DNA of 64,000 nucleotides from Flavobacterium silvaticum (lineage in GTDB: Bacteria; Bacteroidota; Bacteroidia; Flavobacteriales; Flavobacteriaceae): positions 186,001 to 250,000 of the forward strand of contig NZ_JAAMPU010000107.1 in assembly GCF_012911565.1 (NCBI RefSeq), given 5' to 3'. Position 1 is the stretch's first letter. The number at the start of each line of letters is the position of its first letter. Shown piece by piece: positions 1 through 8,888 of this stretch. Under the pieces are notes generated by a model that made no database searches, had not been told where the DNA came from, and saw nothing but the letters and a program-made list of their open reading frames with translations. The position numbers and the translations under genes were made by a program.

Positions 1-1146
1 GGGATGATCAACGTTGAACTGCGCGGATCTGCAGGGCAAAAACTTCAGATTGCAGAAGGCCATACAGCACAGATTACGTTACGGATTGACGACGATCAAC
101 TGGCAAACGCACCAGCTACGATTCCATTATGGCATTTCGATGAAGAAGCCGGTTGGTGGAAAGAGGATGGACAGGCTGCGAAACAGGGGAATTATTATGT
201 GGGGAATGTTGGGCATTTTTCGTGGTGGAATTGTGATGCGCCGTTTCCGACGATAGCTTTAACGGTCACTATACAAGACGCTACCGGCCAACCTGTAGCA
301 AATGCGGGCGTGAAGATTCAATCTGCGTTAGGCAACAGCGAGATAGGTACTACAAACGAAAATGGTCAGATTTCCGGACAAGTACCATCTAATATGCAGT
401 TAATGATTGAATTGTTTAGTCCATGCGGCAATGTTGTCAGCACAATGCAGATTAATTCCCTGACCTCAGATACGATTTTGCCACCGATGATCATGTCAGC
501 GTCAACAACAACTATTGTGCAGGGATCATTGTTGCAATGTGATGGCAATCCAATTACCAACGGTTATCTTATTTACGGGAACGACGTGATTCCATCCACC
601 ACGGTTCCGGTCACTAACGGCAGCTTCAGTTTTTCGATTCCGACATGTTCAGAGGATAGTGTTATAACAGTATTTGCATATGATGCAAATAATCAGAAGT
701 CTACAGGTAATATACTTTATACTATCCAATCCATCCCTATCACAAATCTAGGAAGCATCCCCGTTTGTTCAAGTGATAGTGAATACTGGTCATATCAAAT
801 TGATGATGGACCAGTTATACTGAATCCAGGAGGTGAATTCTCATTGCTATACTCCAATAATGTAGTCCACTATTTTAGTTTTGGCTTTTCAAATGCTCAG
901 CAAACCGGATTTGAAATTTATAGTCCCGAGGCCACAGTCGGTACTTACACAACTGCTGACAATTTTAACATCACAGGCGAGTCAAATGGTATTACAGTTA
1001 ATGCCAGCACGCCTAATACGTTATTATTTGTTATTAGTTCGGCATTATTAGGAGGATATGTCGATTTAACCATCAACGGCACTTTTCAAGATTCGCAAGG
1101 AGTATGGCACACATTAAACGTAACCGCTCATAGATGGCTGTACTGA
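1..1146 (+). CDS. Secreted multidomain protein, 3' part only
   Basis: The frame is open from the first base, so the gene starts outside the window; the Met codon at base 4 is unlikely to be the real start. About 380 codons remain. Near the beginning is the tryptophan-rich signature PLWHFDEEAGWWKEDG followed by GHFSWWNCD, which I associate with CILP/FAM171-like extracellular proteins. Next comes a carboxypeptidase-regulatory-like beta-sandwich (around residues 85-135, TVTIQDATGQPVANAG) and further beta-rich, Thr/Ser/Asn-rich sequence without a T9SS sorting domain. It is presumably exported or a surface lipoprotein, but the signal peptide is not visible. No enzymatic motif is seen. A strong terminator follows directly. 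Confidence 0.7.
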   Translation, partial: GMINVELRGSAGQKLQIAEGHTAQITLRIDDDQLANAPATIPLWHFDEEAGWWKEDGQAAKQGNYYVGNVGHFSWWNCDAPFPTIALTVTIQDATGQPVANAGVKIQSALGNSEIGTTNENGQISGQVPSNMQLMIELFSPCGNVVSTMQINSLTSDTILPPMIMSASTTTIVQGSLLQCDGNPITNGYLIYGNDVIPSTTVPVTNGSFSFSIPTCSEDSVITVFAYDANNQKSTGNILYTIQSIPITNLGSIPVCSSDSEYWSYQIDDGPVILNPGGEFSLLYSNNVVHYFSFGFSNAQQTGFEIYSPEATVGTYTTADNFNITGESNGITVNASTPNTLLFVISSALLGGYVDLTINGTFQDSQGVWHTLNVTAHRWLY

Positions 1147-1160
1147 TTACAAGATGAAAA

Positions 1161-1187
1161 GCCTCTGCAACAACAGAGGCTTTTTTT
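1161..1187 (+). terminator. Rho-independent terminator
   Basis: A perfect 7-bp stem, GCCTCTG (1161-1167) with CAGAGGC (1174-1180), has a 6-nt loop and is followed by seven T. It lies 15 nt after the stop codon of the preceding gene. Confidence 0.9.
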
Positions 1188-1246
1188 ATAGTAACACGTA
1201 AATAGATCTTCAAATTAACAAATCGTCAGATTAACAAAAAACAACT

Positions 1247-1768
1247 TTAAATAATCTCCCTTACCTCATTCCGTATAAAAGCCAAAGCCGCCGAACTCGG
1301 GCTTGGGTTATCAAACGATTCGCCCAAAACCTTTTCACGGAATTTATCGGCTTCCGTTATGGAAGCATCCGATGCTGCCTTGCGCAACACCTGTATCGTG
1401 GCGTTCTTGGCAGTCGAAATAAAACCCCAGCATTCGTCCGAAATATAAATCTGTTGTGTCAGGTTATGTTCGAATTCCTGTTCGATCTGCGCAATGACAT
1501 AATCAACGTAATGTGATTTTTCATCAGATATAGGAGTGACGCGGATAAGCAATTTCGCCGGATCGATTCGTTCCAGGAACAACGTCATTCGCTCATAAGC
1601 CTGGAGTTTAAGCGGAAGCGTATCTTTTCTGTTTTGCCTAAGGATCATGAATTTGCGCTTGTTGTCTTCGTTCTCCACGAACATCTGGAAAAAATAATAG
1701 GCTACTCCGCCTGTAATAAGCGCCGGAATGCAATAGAATAAAAGCTCGATGACTTTGTCTGTGTTCAT
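1247..1768 (-). CDS. Conserved membrane-anchored hypothetical protein (DUF7935-like)
   Basis: I chose the start at MNTDKVIELL, 16 codons inside the longest frame, because a single N-terminal membrane helix (about residues 6-28, rich in L, I, A, G and F) follows directly. The remaining ~145 residues look cytosolic and alpha-helical, with charged segments such as KLQAYERMTLFLERI. The length (173 residues) and pattern resemble a conserved flavobacterial family of unknown function that I recall as DUF7935. It is a single-gene unit between a plus-strand terminator and a divergent OmpA-like gene. No function can be read from the sequence. Confidence 0.7.
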   Translation of the reverse strand: MNTDKVIELLFYCIPALITGGVAYYFFQMFVENEDNKRKFMILRQNRKDTLPLKLQAYERMTLFLERIDPAKLLIRVTPISDEKSHYVDYVIAQIEQEFEHNLTQQIYISDECWGFISTAKNATIQVLRKAASDASITEADKFREKVLGESFDNPSPSSAALAFIRNEVREII

Positions 1769-1916
1769 TTTGGTAGAATTTGAACGCAAAAATAGTTCAA
1801 TTAGATAATTGGGCAATTAGAAAATTGGATAATTGGCAAGTCGGTAAAAATCTTAACTTGGGTTTTTATTTGGAGCCGATCCGGAAGGTGAAATACAACA
1901 ACCAGTTTTATATAGT

Positions 1917-2666
1917 ATGCCCCGATTCTTTATACAAGTAATGTTGCTTTCCACCACGATCGGATTTGCCCAAAACAAAATCGAAATTTATTTTGAAACC
2001 GACAGCTCACAACTGACGGCATCAGCCCAAAGCCAGCTCGAACACATTACCGCAGACAGCCAAATAGCTTCCATTTACGGCTATTGTGACTTTCGCGGAT
2101 CTGAGAAATACAACGACAGTCTTTCGCTTAAAAGGGCAGAAAGTGTCTCTGCATTCCTGACAAATCGCGGATTATCGGTAACGAACAATCAAATTAAAGG
2201 ATTCGGTGAAAGTCAGGCCCAAAAAAAGCTTTCAGGTTCCGACAGGAAAGTTGTGCTTACTTTCTCTCAAAAATCAACAGATTTCAAATCCCGGATATCG
2301 TCTGCCCAAACCGGAAATAAAATTGTGCTTAAGAATCTTAATTTCCACAACATGAGCGATAAATTCCTGCCGGAATCGATTCCCGTAGTGCAGGAACTTC
2401 TGGGCATTATGCAGGCCAATCCAAAACTCCGTATCGAGATTCAGGGACACATTTGCTGCACCATTCAGTCCAATGACCACTATTATGGTGTCTCTACTGC
2501 AAGGGCCAAAGCGGTTTATGATTTCCTGATCCAAAACGGGATAGATAAATCACGACTGTCATATAAAGGGTTTGGTGCCACGCGGCCGCTTCATCCAATA
2601 CCCGAAAAAAGCGAGCAGGAGCGCAGTGAAAACCGTCGTGTCGAAATAGAAATCATCGCCAATTAA
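1917..2666 (+). CDS. Exported protein with two tandem OmpA-like domains
   Basis: A short signal peptide ends near residue 18 (TIGFAQ). Two OmpA C-terminal-like modules follow. The first (about 22-116) has the phospholipid-porin style start IYFETDSSQL and GYCDFRGSEKYNDSLSLKRA. The second (about 136-247) has IEIQGHICC, STARAKAVYDFLIQNGI, YKGFGATRP and ERSENRRVEIEI. OmpA domains normally bind peptidoglycan and tether the outer membrane, and the second module keeps the closing NRRVEI motif. There is no beta-barrel or TPR part, so the whole mature protein is two binding domains. The N-terminus is unusually short for a signal peptide but plausible. Confidence 0.8.
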   Translation: MPRFFIQVMLLSTTIGFAQNKIEIYFETDSSQLTASAQSQLEHITADSQIASIYGYCDFRGSEKYNDSLSLKRAESVSAFLTNRGLSVTNNQIKGFGESQAQKKLSGSDRKVVLTFSQKSTDFKSRISSAQTGNKIVLKNLNFHNMSDKFLPESIPVVQELLGIMQANPKLRIEIQGHICCTIQSNDHYYGVSTARAKAVYDFLIQNGIDKSRLSYKGFGATRPLHPIPEKSEQERSENRRVEIEIIAN

Positions 2667-2735
2667 AATAAAACGAAAATTATGTAAAATCAGTGGTCAA
2701 TGCCTGTAGTATTTTGGCTTCAAATTCCAAAGACA

Positions 2736-3515
2736 ATGCAGTTCGACCACACCTCAGGCAAGATCGTTTCGATCGATGATGCCGACTTGTACTATGAAAC
2801 CAAGGGTAACCCATCCAATCCCATCTTATTGCTGCTTCACGGCGGTGGCGGTACCATTGAAGATTTTAATCCGGTAGTTGAATATTTATCCCGATATGTT
2901 TACCTCATTGGGCTTGACAGCCGGGGGCATGGACGTTCATCTGCGGGCTCGGAACCACTCACATATGAACGGCTGCAACATGATGTTGAAATTTTTATTT
3001 CCCAGGCCCGCATCGGTAAAGTTTGTATTTTGGGTTTCAGCGACGGCGGGATTGTCGGGTATCGCATAGCCATAGAAAAAAAAGTCAAAATCGAGCACCT
3101 CATAACCATAGGTGGTACCTGGAGCCATGAAGATGTGACTTCCCAAAAAGATTTATTTGAAGGTTTTACCGTAGATCGCTGGAAGGAACTGATGCCGCGT
3201 ACTTTTGAAATCTATGCCGATTATTTTCCTGATCTGGATATGGAAACCCATCTTGAAAAGATCAAGAAAATGTGGTTGGATATTTCTGATTCCGGTTATC
3301 CGGACAACAAAGTAGGCCAGATTAAATGCCAGACCCTTGTTGTGAGAGGAGATCAGGATCATATGTTCTCCAGGCAAAGTGCCGTGAGGCTTTGCGAAAG
3401 TATAAACGATTCCATTTTTTACAATATGCCCTTTGCCGGCCACGGTGTCATACAAGAACAAAAGCAAGCATTTCTGGATGTATTCTGTACATTTCTCAGA
3501 CTCCGGAAAAAGTAA
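2736..3515 (+). CDS. Alpha/beta hydrolase
   Basis: A 259-residue cytosolic alpha/beta-hydrolase fold protein. The oxyanion-hole motif LLLHGGGG precedes GLDSRGHGRS. The nucleophile elbow is GFSDGG (Ser about 102), the acid is in VRGDQD and the catalytic His is in FAGHGV. The start at MQFDHTSG (12 codons inside the longest frame) gives the usual family N-terminus; the longer form from 2700 is possible. The SDGG elbow and the cap region are like proline iminopeptidase or carboxylesterase-like members, but the substrate cannot be told. It sits upstream of uvrD, which has its own promoter. Confidence 0.8.
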   Translation: MQFDHTSGKIVSIDDADLYYETKGNPSNPILLLLHGGGGTIEDFNPVVEYLSRYVYLIGLDSRGHGRSSAGSEPLTYERLQHDVEIFISQARIGKVCILGFSDGGIVGYRIAIEKKVKIEHLITIGGTWSHEDVTSQKDLFEGFTVDRWKELMPRTFEIYADYFPDLDMETHLEKIKKMWLDISDSGYPDNKVGQIKCQTLVVRGDQDHMFSRQSAVRLCESINDSIFYNMPFAGHGVIQEQKQAFLDVFCTFLRLRKK

Positions 3516-3600
3516 TCGCTGAGAAAACCTGACCTGTTACTGATAGTATTCCTGAAAGCAATAAGCGGATCAAAAATAGTTTCCAAATTGACAAACCTGC

Positions 3601-3632
3601 TTGGGAATTGGCAGTCGGAATTCGTACTTTTG
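3601..3632 (+). promoter_or_regulatory. Bacteroidota-type promoter of uvrD
   Basis: TTG (3601-3603), a 21-bp spacer and TACTTTTG (3625-3632) match the flavobacterial promoter TTG-N19-21-TAnnTTTG. The box lies only 6 nt before a TTG codon in the helicase frame and inside the longer open frame. It therefore argues against an upstream start. Confidence 0.75.
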
Positions 3633-3638
3633 CCCGTC

Positions 3639-5978
3639 TTGGAAAACATTCAGAAACATATAGCCCAACTCAACGAAGCCCAGGCCGCACCGGTCTTGCA
3701 AAAAGACGGTCCCATGATCATCATTGCCGGTGCAGGATCCGGAAAAACCCGTGTGCTTACCATCCGGATCGCTTATCTCATGAGTCTTGGTGTAGATTCG
3801 TTCAACATCCTGGCACTTACGTTTACGAATAAAGCGGCACGTGAAATGAAAAACCGTATAGCGGCTATCGTGGGAAATAATGAAGCGAAGAATTTATGGA
3901 TGGGAACGTTCCATTCCGTGTTTGCAAGAATTCTTCGGGCCGAGGCTGACAAACTCGGTTATCCGTCGAACTTCACCATTTATGATGCACAGGATTCCGT
4001 CCGCCTCATTGGTGCCATCATCAAGGAAATGCAACTGGATAAAGACATTTATAAACCAAAGCAGGTATTCAGCCGCATTTCGTCATATAAAAACAGCCTG
4101 ATCACCGTTAAGGCTTACTTCAATAATCCGGAGTTACAGGAAGCCGATGCCATGTCCAAAAAGCCCCGACTTGGTGAAATCTACCAGAATTACGTGGAAA
4201 GATGCTTCAAGGCTGGCGCAATGGATTTTGACGATTTATTACTTAAGACAAATGAACTTCTTGCGCGTTTCCCGGATGTCCTTTCCAAATACCAGCAACG
4301 ATTCAAATATATATTGGTAGACGAGTATCAGGATACGAACCATTCACAATACCTTATTGTGCGTGCGTTGTCAGATCGTTTCCAGAATATCTGCGTCGTG
4401 GGTGACGATGCACAAAGTATCTATGCGTTCCGTGGTGCCAACATTAACAACATCCTCAATTTCCAGAAAGATTATAACGATGTGCAGACGTATCGTCTCG
4501 AACAAAATTACCGTTCGACCAAAAACATCGTAGAAGCCGCAAATTCCATCATCGATAAAAACAAAACCAAGCTAGACAAAATTGTCTGGACGAATAACGA
4601 TGACGGGCCAAAGATAAAAGTACACCGTTCGGTAACCGATGGGGAAGAAGGGCGTTTCGTAGCTGGGGAAATCTGGGAGCAGAAAATGCAGAACCAGCTT
4701 GACAATGGGAAATTCGCTATTTTATACCGGACTAATGCCCAATCAAGGGCCATGGAAGATGCTTTGCGCAAACGCGATATTCCGTACAGGATTTACGGTG
4801 GCTTGTCTTTCTATCAGCGAAAGGAAATCAAGGATGTGCTTTGTTATTTAAGGCTTGTCATCAACCCGAACGATGAAGAGGCTCTTATCCGTGTAATCAA
4901 TTATCCGGCAAGAGGAATAGGGGATACGACCATTGAACGGCTTACCGTAGAGGCCAATGAGCGCAAGGTTTCGATGTTTACACTTATGGAGAATCTCGAT
5001 AAGACCGACATCAAGCTGAATTCCGGAACACGTAACAAACTGCTTGATTTTGTCGTGATGATCAAAAGTTTCCAAATCATCAACGAAACACAGGATGCCT
5101 TTTACCTGGCAGATCACGTCACCAAAAAAACCGGCCTGGTCCAGGAACTTAAGAAAGATGCGACGCCGGAAGGAATCGCACGCATCGAAAACATCGAAGA
5201 GCTTTTGAACGGTATCAAGGATTTTACCGAAGGCCAAAAAGAAATCGACGGGGCAAGAGGCGCGTTATCTGAATTCCTCGAAGATGTAGCTCTGGCAACA
5301 GATCTTGACAAAGATACAGGCGATGACGATCGTGTAGCCTTAATGACGATCCACCTGGCAAAAGGACTTGAATTTCCATACGTTTTTATTGTAGGCATGG
5401 AAGAAGATTTGTTTCCGAGCGCCATGAGCATGAATACAAGAAGCGAACTCGAAGAAGAACGCCGCCTGTTTTATGTAGCCTTGACAAGGGCAGAGAAACA
5501 GGCTTACCTTACGTATGCCCAATCGCGTTATCGCTGGGGAAAACTGACCGATAGCGAACCATCGCGTTTCATTGAGGAAATCACGCCCATATATCTCGAA
5601 TACCTGACGCAGCCTGAAACCAATTACAGGTACAAGCCTATGATCGACATCGATATTTTTGGGGATGTGGACAAATCGAAGTTACGACAGAGCAAACCGG
5701 TAAGTTCGACACCTCCAAAATGGATTACGGACAACCAGCCGAAACCAGATACGAATATCCGTCGCCTCAAACCAATGGGCAGACCTTCCAACGGACAGAT
5801 TTCGTTTGATGAAAGCGGCCTGGCTCCCGGGAATGTGGTCATGCACGAACGATTCGGCAAAGGTGAGATCCTGAGCCTTGAAGGTGTCGGGGGCGATAAA
5901 AAAGCAGAAATCCGATTTGAAGTAGGCGGAATCAAAAAGCTGTTGCTTCGGTTTGCAAAGCTTGATGTCATCGGCTGA
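3639..5978 (+). CDS. uvrD: ATP-dependent DNA helicase UvrD/PcrA (superfamily 1)
   Basis: A 3'-5' DNA helicase for nucleotide-excision and mismatch repair and replication restart. Visible motifs are: Walker A AGAGSGKT (about residues 30-37), LTFTNKAAREMK (Ia), LVDEYQDTNHSQ (Walker B), VGDDAQSIYAFRGA (III), LEQNYRST (IV), MTIHLAKGLEFPYVF (V) and LFYVALTRAE (VI). The C-terminal tail after about 690 is a variable linker plus a Tudor-like GNVVMHERFGKGEIL segment, as in PcrA. I place the start at TTG 3639 because homologues begin close to QLNEAQAAPVLQKDGP and because the promoter occupies the preceding bases. The 3' end overlaps the convergent lipoprotein gene by 11 bp. Confidence 0.93.
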   Translation: MENIQKHIAQLNEAQAAPVLQKDGPMIIIAGAGSGKTRVLTIRIAYLMSLGVDSFNILALTFTNKAAREMKNRIAAIVGNNEAKNLWMGTFHSVFARILRAEADKLGYPSNFTIYDAQDSVRLIGAIIKEMQLDKDIYKPKQVFSRISSYKNSLITVKAYFNNPELQEADAMSKKPRLGEIYQNYVERCFKAGAMDFDDLLLKTNELLARFPDVLSKYQQRFKYILVDEYQDTNHSQYLIVRALSDRFQNICVVGDDAQSIYAFRGANINNILNFQKDYNDVQTYRLEQNYRSTKNIVEAANSIIDKNKTKLDKIVWTNNDDGPKIKVHRSVTDGEEGRFVAGEIWEQKMQNQLDNGKFAILYRTNAQSRAMEDALRKRDIPYRIYGGLSFYQRKEIKDVLCYLRLVINPNDEEALIRVINYPARGIGDTTIERLTVEANERKVSMFTLMENLDKTDIKLNSGTRNKLLDFVVMIKSFQIINETQDAFYLADHVTKKTGLVQELKKDATPEGIARIENIEELLNGIKDFTEGQKEIDGARGALSEFLEDVALATDLDKDTGDDDRVALMTIHLAKGLEFPYVFIVGMEEDLFPSAMSMNTRSELEEERRLFYVALTRAEKQAYLTYAQSRYRWGKLTDSEPSRFIEEITPIYLEYLTQPETNYRYKPMIDIDIFGDVDKSKLRQSKPVSSTPPKWITDNQPKPDTNIRRLKPMGRPSNGQISFDESGLAPGNVVMHERFGKGEILSLEGVGGDKKAEIRFEVGGIKKLLLRFAKLDVIG

Positions 5979-6948
5979 GGAACTGGCTTACGACACGATT
6001 GACTTCTTCAGGCTGATCTGTCGACATAAAATGTCCTGAATCCGGAATTTCGACAAAAGTCATATTGCTAAAATATTTTTTGGCTTTCCGTACCGCTTTT
6101 TTACCGTTCATTACGTCCCGCGAACCTACCATATACAAGACGGGAATTTTTATTTTCTCCAAATCGGAACCTGAGAACGGGGTCATATGGGTTATCTGCG
6201 CCTTGCTGTTTCCGGCCTGGCTCGCGAAAAGGAATTGATCTTTATATGCCTGCTCGATTTTTTCCGGATGCGTCGCAAAAACAGCGAGCGTATTTTTAAG
6301 GCTGTTTCTTGTGGGGAACATTTTAAATACGATAGCGGGCCATATGGCAGGTTTGACCATTCCGCAAACCTGGGCCGGGCTCATAAGTACCAGATTTTCG
6401 ACCCGTTCCGGAATTTTGAGCGCCAGGTAACAGGCAATCCACCCGCCACGTGAAGTGCCAAGCACCGATGCTTTTTTTATTTTGAGCTGATCGAATACAT
6501 CACTGTAAAAAAGTGCGATTTCCTGTTTCCGCAACGGGCCGTTCTTTAAAACAGATTTCCCGGCATCCATGATGTAATCTATGGCGATGACCCGGAATGA
6601 ATGGCTCCAGTATTCCATATTCGGATACCACATGGTAGAACTGGCATCCATGCCGTGGAGCAGAATAAGCGGAGGGGATTTTTCATCGCCCATGACTAAG
6701 ACATGGGCCGTTCCAAAGCGCGTAGGTACATCTGCTTCTGTTGGCTTGACAGGAAATAAATCCAAAGTTGCCGCATATGATTTGAGATAACGCTGCTTTT
6801 CTTTTTTGGTATGAAAGAGGTAGGCGTGCCTGTATTCCGGATCGATACTATCTTTAGTAGCAGAACAGCCCGTCAAGGTTATGGAAACCAAGGCAAATAA
6901 AAAATTCAGGAAGTTTGGTTTATTGGTGCTGAATCCGGGATGCTGCAT
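5968..6948 (-). CDS. Alpha/beta hydrolase lipoprotein
   Basis: A 326-residue protein with a lipobox: the hydrophobic stretch FLFALVSITLTGC puts the lipidated Cys at about 28, so it is probably membrane-anchored in the periplasm or outer membrane. It has an alpha/beta-hydrolase core: LILLHGMDASS (oxyanion), nucleophile elbow GTSRGG, acid in VGSRD and His in DSGHFMS. The sequence resembles esterase or carboxylesterase-type hydrolases; the substrate is unknown. A TATATTTG box lies 19 nt upstream. It is convergent with uvrD with an 11-bp 3' overlap, so the two transcripts would be antisense at their ends. Confidence 0.82.
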   Translation of the reverse strand: MQHPGFSTNKPNFLNFLFALVSITLTGCSATKDSIDPEYRHAYLFHTKKEKQRYLKSYAATLDLFPVKPTEADVPTRFGTAHVLVMGDEKSPPLILLHGMDASSTMWYPNMEYWSHSFRVIAIDYIMDAGKSVLKNGPLRKQEIALFYSDVFDQLKIKKASVLGTSRGGWIACYLALKIPERVENLVLMSPAQVCGMVKPAIWPAIVFKMFPTRNSLKNTLAVFATHPEKIEQAYKDQFLFASQAGNSKAQITHMTPFSGSDLEKIKIPVLYMVGSRDVMNGKKAVRKAKKYFSNMTFVEIPDSGHFMSTDQPEEVNRVVSQFLSR

Positions 6949-6967
6949 AAATAGAGTGGTACTTACT

Positions 6968-6975
6968 CAAATATA
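6968..6975 (-). promoter_or_regulatory. Possible -7 box TATATTTG
   Basis: Read on the minus strand the bases are TATATTTG, a full match to TAnnTTTG, 19 nt before the ATG of the hydrolase lipoprotein. No TTG is seen at the usual -33 distance, so this is a partial promoter match. Confidence 0.45.
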
Positions 6976-6992
6976 GGCATTCCAAAACCGCG

Positions 6993-7847
6993 TTAAAATA
7001 GCTCTATTCCAAAATTGGTGTTAAATACGCCTCCGGGTTCGAGTGTCAAAAGGCTTTCTTTTTCAAATAAGACGCCTGATGAATCTACAGGATCGGAATA
7101 TCCGTACCAGGGTTCGATGCAAAGAAAAGGAGCGTTGTTTACGGTCCAAAGCCCAAGATGCGGAAATCCGTCGAATTCAATACTGAGTTCTTTTTGCCCT
7201 TTATGGAATAGCGAAAGTTTTCTGTGCGAATTGTTCTTTAAGATTAAAGCATCGTTTTCAAAAAGTGAATAATCAAGTGCAAGGCAATGATTTTTGTATA
7301 ACGGCAGTATTTTGGACTGTTTGGAAATAAGACCGCCTTCAAGTGTACTGACTTGTAAAGATTCTGCTTCACCGAAATCTATGGCATAATCTGAAAATTT
7401 TCCATCAAGAAGAAAAGCCGGATGTGCGCCAATGGTAAATGGCATCTTTCGGTCGCCATCGTTTATCACACTGTAACCAATGAGAAGCGAATTGTTCAAC
7501 AGCCTGTAATTAATCTGGAGCCAGAACCGGAACGGATACATTTCCAGCGTCTGCGCATTGTAATGCAGCGAAAATACTGCCTGATTTTCCGAATGATGCG
7601 TCAGGTCGAACGATTGGTCGCGCGCAAATCCATGCCGCGGCATTTTATATGTCTGGCCTTGATAGGAGTAGTTCCCGTCCTTAAGGCTTCCCACAATAGG
7701 AAACAAGACTGGGGAATGCCTATTCCAGAAAGCAGGATCTCCATTCCAGATGAATTCTTTGCCGGAAGGATTTTTGAATGATAGTAATTCGGCTCCTTTA
7801 GAATCTATTTCTACAGAAAATCCGTTATGTCGTAATGTTGTTTTCAC
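6993..7847 (-). CDS. Aldose 1-epimerase family protein
   Basis: A 284-residue galactose-mutarotase-like beta-sandwich protein of the LacX / YeaD-like branch. Characteristic pieces are LLSFKNPSGKEFIWNGDPAFW near the N-terminus, SPVLFPIVG, MPRHGFARDQSF (catalytic-type His), FTIGAHPAF (second His) and the C-terminal CIEPWYGYSDP. Such enzymes interconvert alpha- and beta-anomers of sugars or act on related phosphorylated hexoses in the cytosol; the precise sugar cannot be deduced. Length and motifs are complete. It is separated by 44 bp from the downstream lipoprotein gene and could share a transcript with it. Confidence 0.85.
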   Translation of the reverse strand: MKTTLRHNGFSVEIDSKGAELLSFKNPSGKEFIWNGDPAFWNRHSPVLFPIVGSLKDGNYSYQGQTYKMPRHGFARDQSFDLTHHSENQAVFSLHYNAQTLEMYPFRFWLQINYRLLNNSLLIGYSVINDGDRKMPFTIGAHPAFLLDGKFSDYAIDFGEAESLQVSTLEGGLISKQSKILPLYKNHCLALDYSLFENDALILKNNSHRKLSLFHKGQKELSIEFDGFPHLGLWTVNNAPFLCIEPWYGYSDPVDSSGVLFEKESLLTLEPGGVFNTNFGIELF

Positions 7848-7943
7848 AGTATTCTCTTCTTTTTAACATATTTTTTCGGAACGTATTCTTTTTTTTATAA
7901 ATTTACAATCCCTCAAATCATTATTAACCTACTAAAAAAGATT

Positions 7944-8225
7944 ATGATACCAAATTTCGAAACCATCCACAAGGAGCAAATCCCCGAATTACATTTTCCT
8001 AAGGCAGACGTCCTGCCTGACCGGGATGCCCAAAAACAAAGATCGTCTGACTTGCAACGTGCACTCGCGCTGGGCAATCTGGAACATTCAAAAATAAAGA
8101 TTTATTTTGAAGATGCCGAATCCAAAAAAGTAGTTGAGACTACCGTTTGGGGCGTGACCGACGACAGGGTCATTCTCAAAAAAGGAGTTGGGATTCCCAT
8201 CAACAGGATTTACGAATCTTATTAA
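7944..8225 (+). CDS. Small conserved hypothetical protein
   Basis: A 93-residue soluble protein without signal peptide or membrane helix. It has a charged N-terminal half (FPKADVLPDRDAQKQR) and a C-terminal beta-rich half (KIKIYFEDAESKKVVETTVW, DRVILKKGVGIPI). The arrangement suggests a small SH3/Sm-like barrel, but this is only inference. It is a single-gene unit divergent from the aldose epimerase gene and closed by a perfect terminator, which supports it as a real expressed gene. I recall similar small proteins across flavobacteria, without a known function. Confidence 0.75.
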   Translation: MIPNFETIHKEQIPELHFPKADVLPDRDAQKQRSSDLQRALALGNLEHSKIKIYFEDAESKKVVETTVWGVTDDRVILKKGVGIPINRIYESY

Positions 8226-8231
8226 TAAAAA

Positions 8232-8260
8232 AATCCATCTTAGACAGATGGATTTTTTTT
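8232..8260. terminator. Bidirectional terminator
   Basis: AATCCATCT (8232-8240) and AGATGGATT (8246-8254) form a perfect 9-bp stem with a 5-nt loop. It is flanked by A-rich and T-rich tracts on either side, so it can stop transcription from both convergent neighbours. Confidence 0.9.
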
Positions 8261-8263
8261 TGC

Positions 8264-8746
8264 CTATTCCAGATTGAAATTAATAGGATAATTATACTGG
8301 CATCTTACCGGTTTGCCATTCTTAATCGCCGGATTCCAAGGTTTTTTAAAACCGGATATCACCCGGACCGATTCGGCTTTCATGGTATCCAACAACTCGG
8401 TTTCTTTTTTCTTTTGCTCCGGTGTCTGGGCCGCATCCGTTCCTTCTTTAAGAGGAGTCACACTTTGATGGATGAACTTTACATTTGAAATGGTGCCGTC
8501 TGTTTCAACAACAAAACCTACGAACAACTTTACCTTTTTGTTGTGTACGTCCGGCAATTTAAAATTCTGGCTTACATATAAAGGTAAGATGTACATACCT
8601 TCCTGTATTTCCGGTTTTGAATCTACTTCTGGTGTTCGATAGAGCTTTTCCTCGGCATTTCCAGGGGAAACGGTAGGGGCAATTGCTGTTTTTTGGGCAA
8701 ATCCGAACTGCAAAAACAGGCAAAACAGAAAATAAAATTGTTTCAT
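8264..8746 (-). CDS. Exported TonB-C-terminal-like protein
   Basis: A 160-residue protein beginning MKQFYFLFCLFLQFGFAQ, a signal peptide cut near residue 18. The start four codons inside the longest frame is preferred because it leads straight into the signal peptide. The mature part contains FVGFVVETDGTISNVKFIHQS and ends with SGFKKPWNPAIKNGKPVRCQYNYPINF, the pattern of a TonB C-terminal (energy-transducer) domain, where a G-x-I/V pair and W-x-P-A-x-x-x-G-K-P-V are typical. Without a membrane anchor it is not a classical TonB; such soluble TonB-C proteins are common in Bacteroidota and their role is unclear. Confidence 0.75.
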   Translation of the reverse strand: MKQFYFLFCLFLQFGFAQKTAIAPTVSPGNAEEKLYRTPEVDSKPEIQEGMYILPLYVSQNFKLPDVHNKKVKLFVGFVVETDGTISNVKFIHQSVTPLKEGTDAAQTPEQKKKETELLDTMKAESVRVISGFKKPWNPAIKNGKPVRCQYNYPINFNLE

Positions 8747-8836
8747 AGGGGTACACAATTGACTCGCAATATATTCATTTAAAATTTTTTAACATTCTAT
8801 TCTTGAAAAAAAAATTGTTAAGAGCGAATATCACTA

Positions 8837-8867
8837 TTGAAAAAGCAAATAATTATCCTTATGTTTG
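8837..8867 (+). promoter_or_regulatory. Promoter of the T9SS cargo gene
   Basis: TTG (8837-8839), 20-bp spacer and TATGTTTG (8860-8867) match the flavobacterial consensus. The box lies 21 nt before ATG 8889, which also argues for that start rather than the upstream in-frame ATG at 8865 inside the box. Confidence 0.8.
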
Positions 8868-8888
8868 AAAAAAAATAACATATTCATC

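Noticed and set aside
4848..5237. 129-codon minus-strand frame inside uvrD
   Set aside because: Antisense to helicase motifs; no sign of own promoter or domain.
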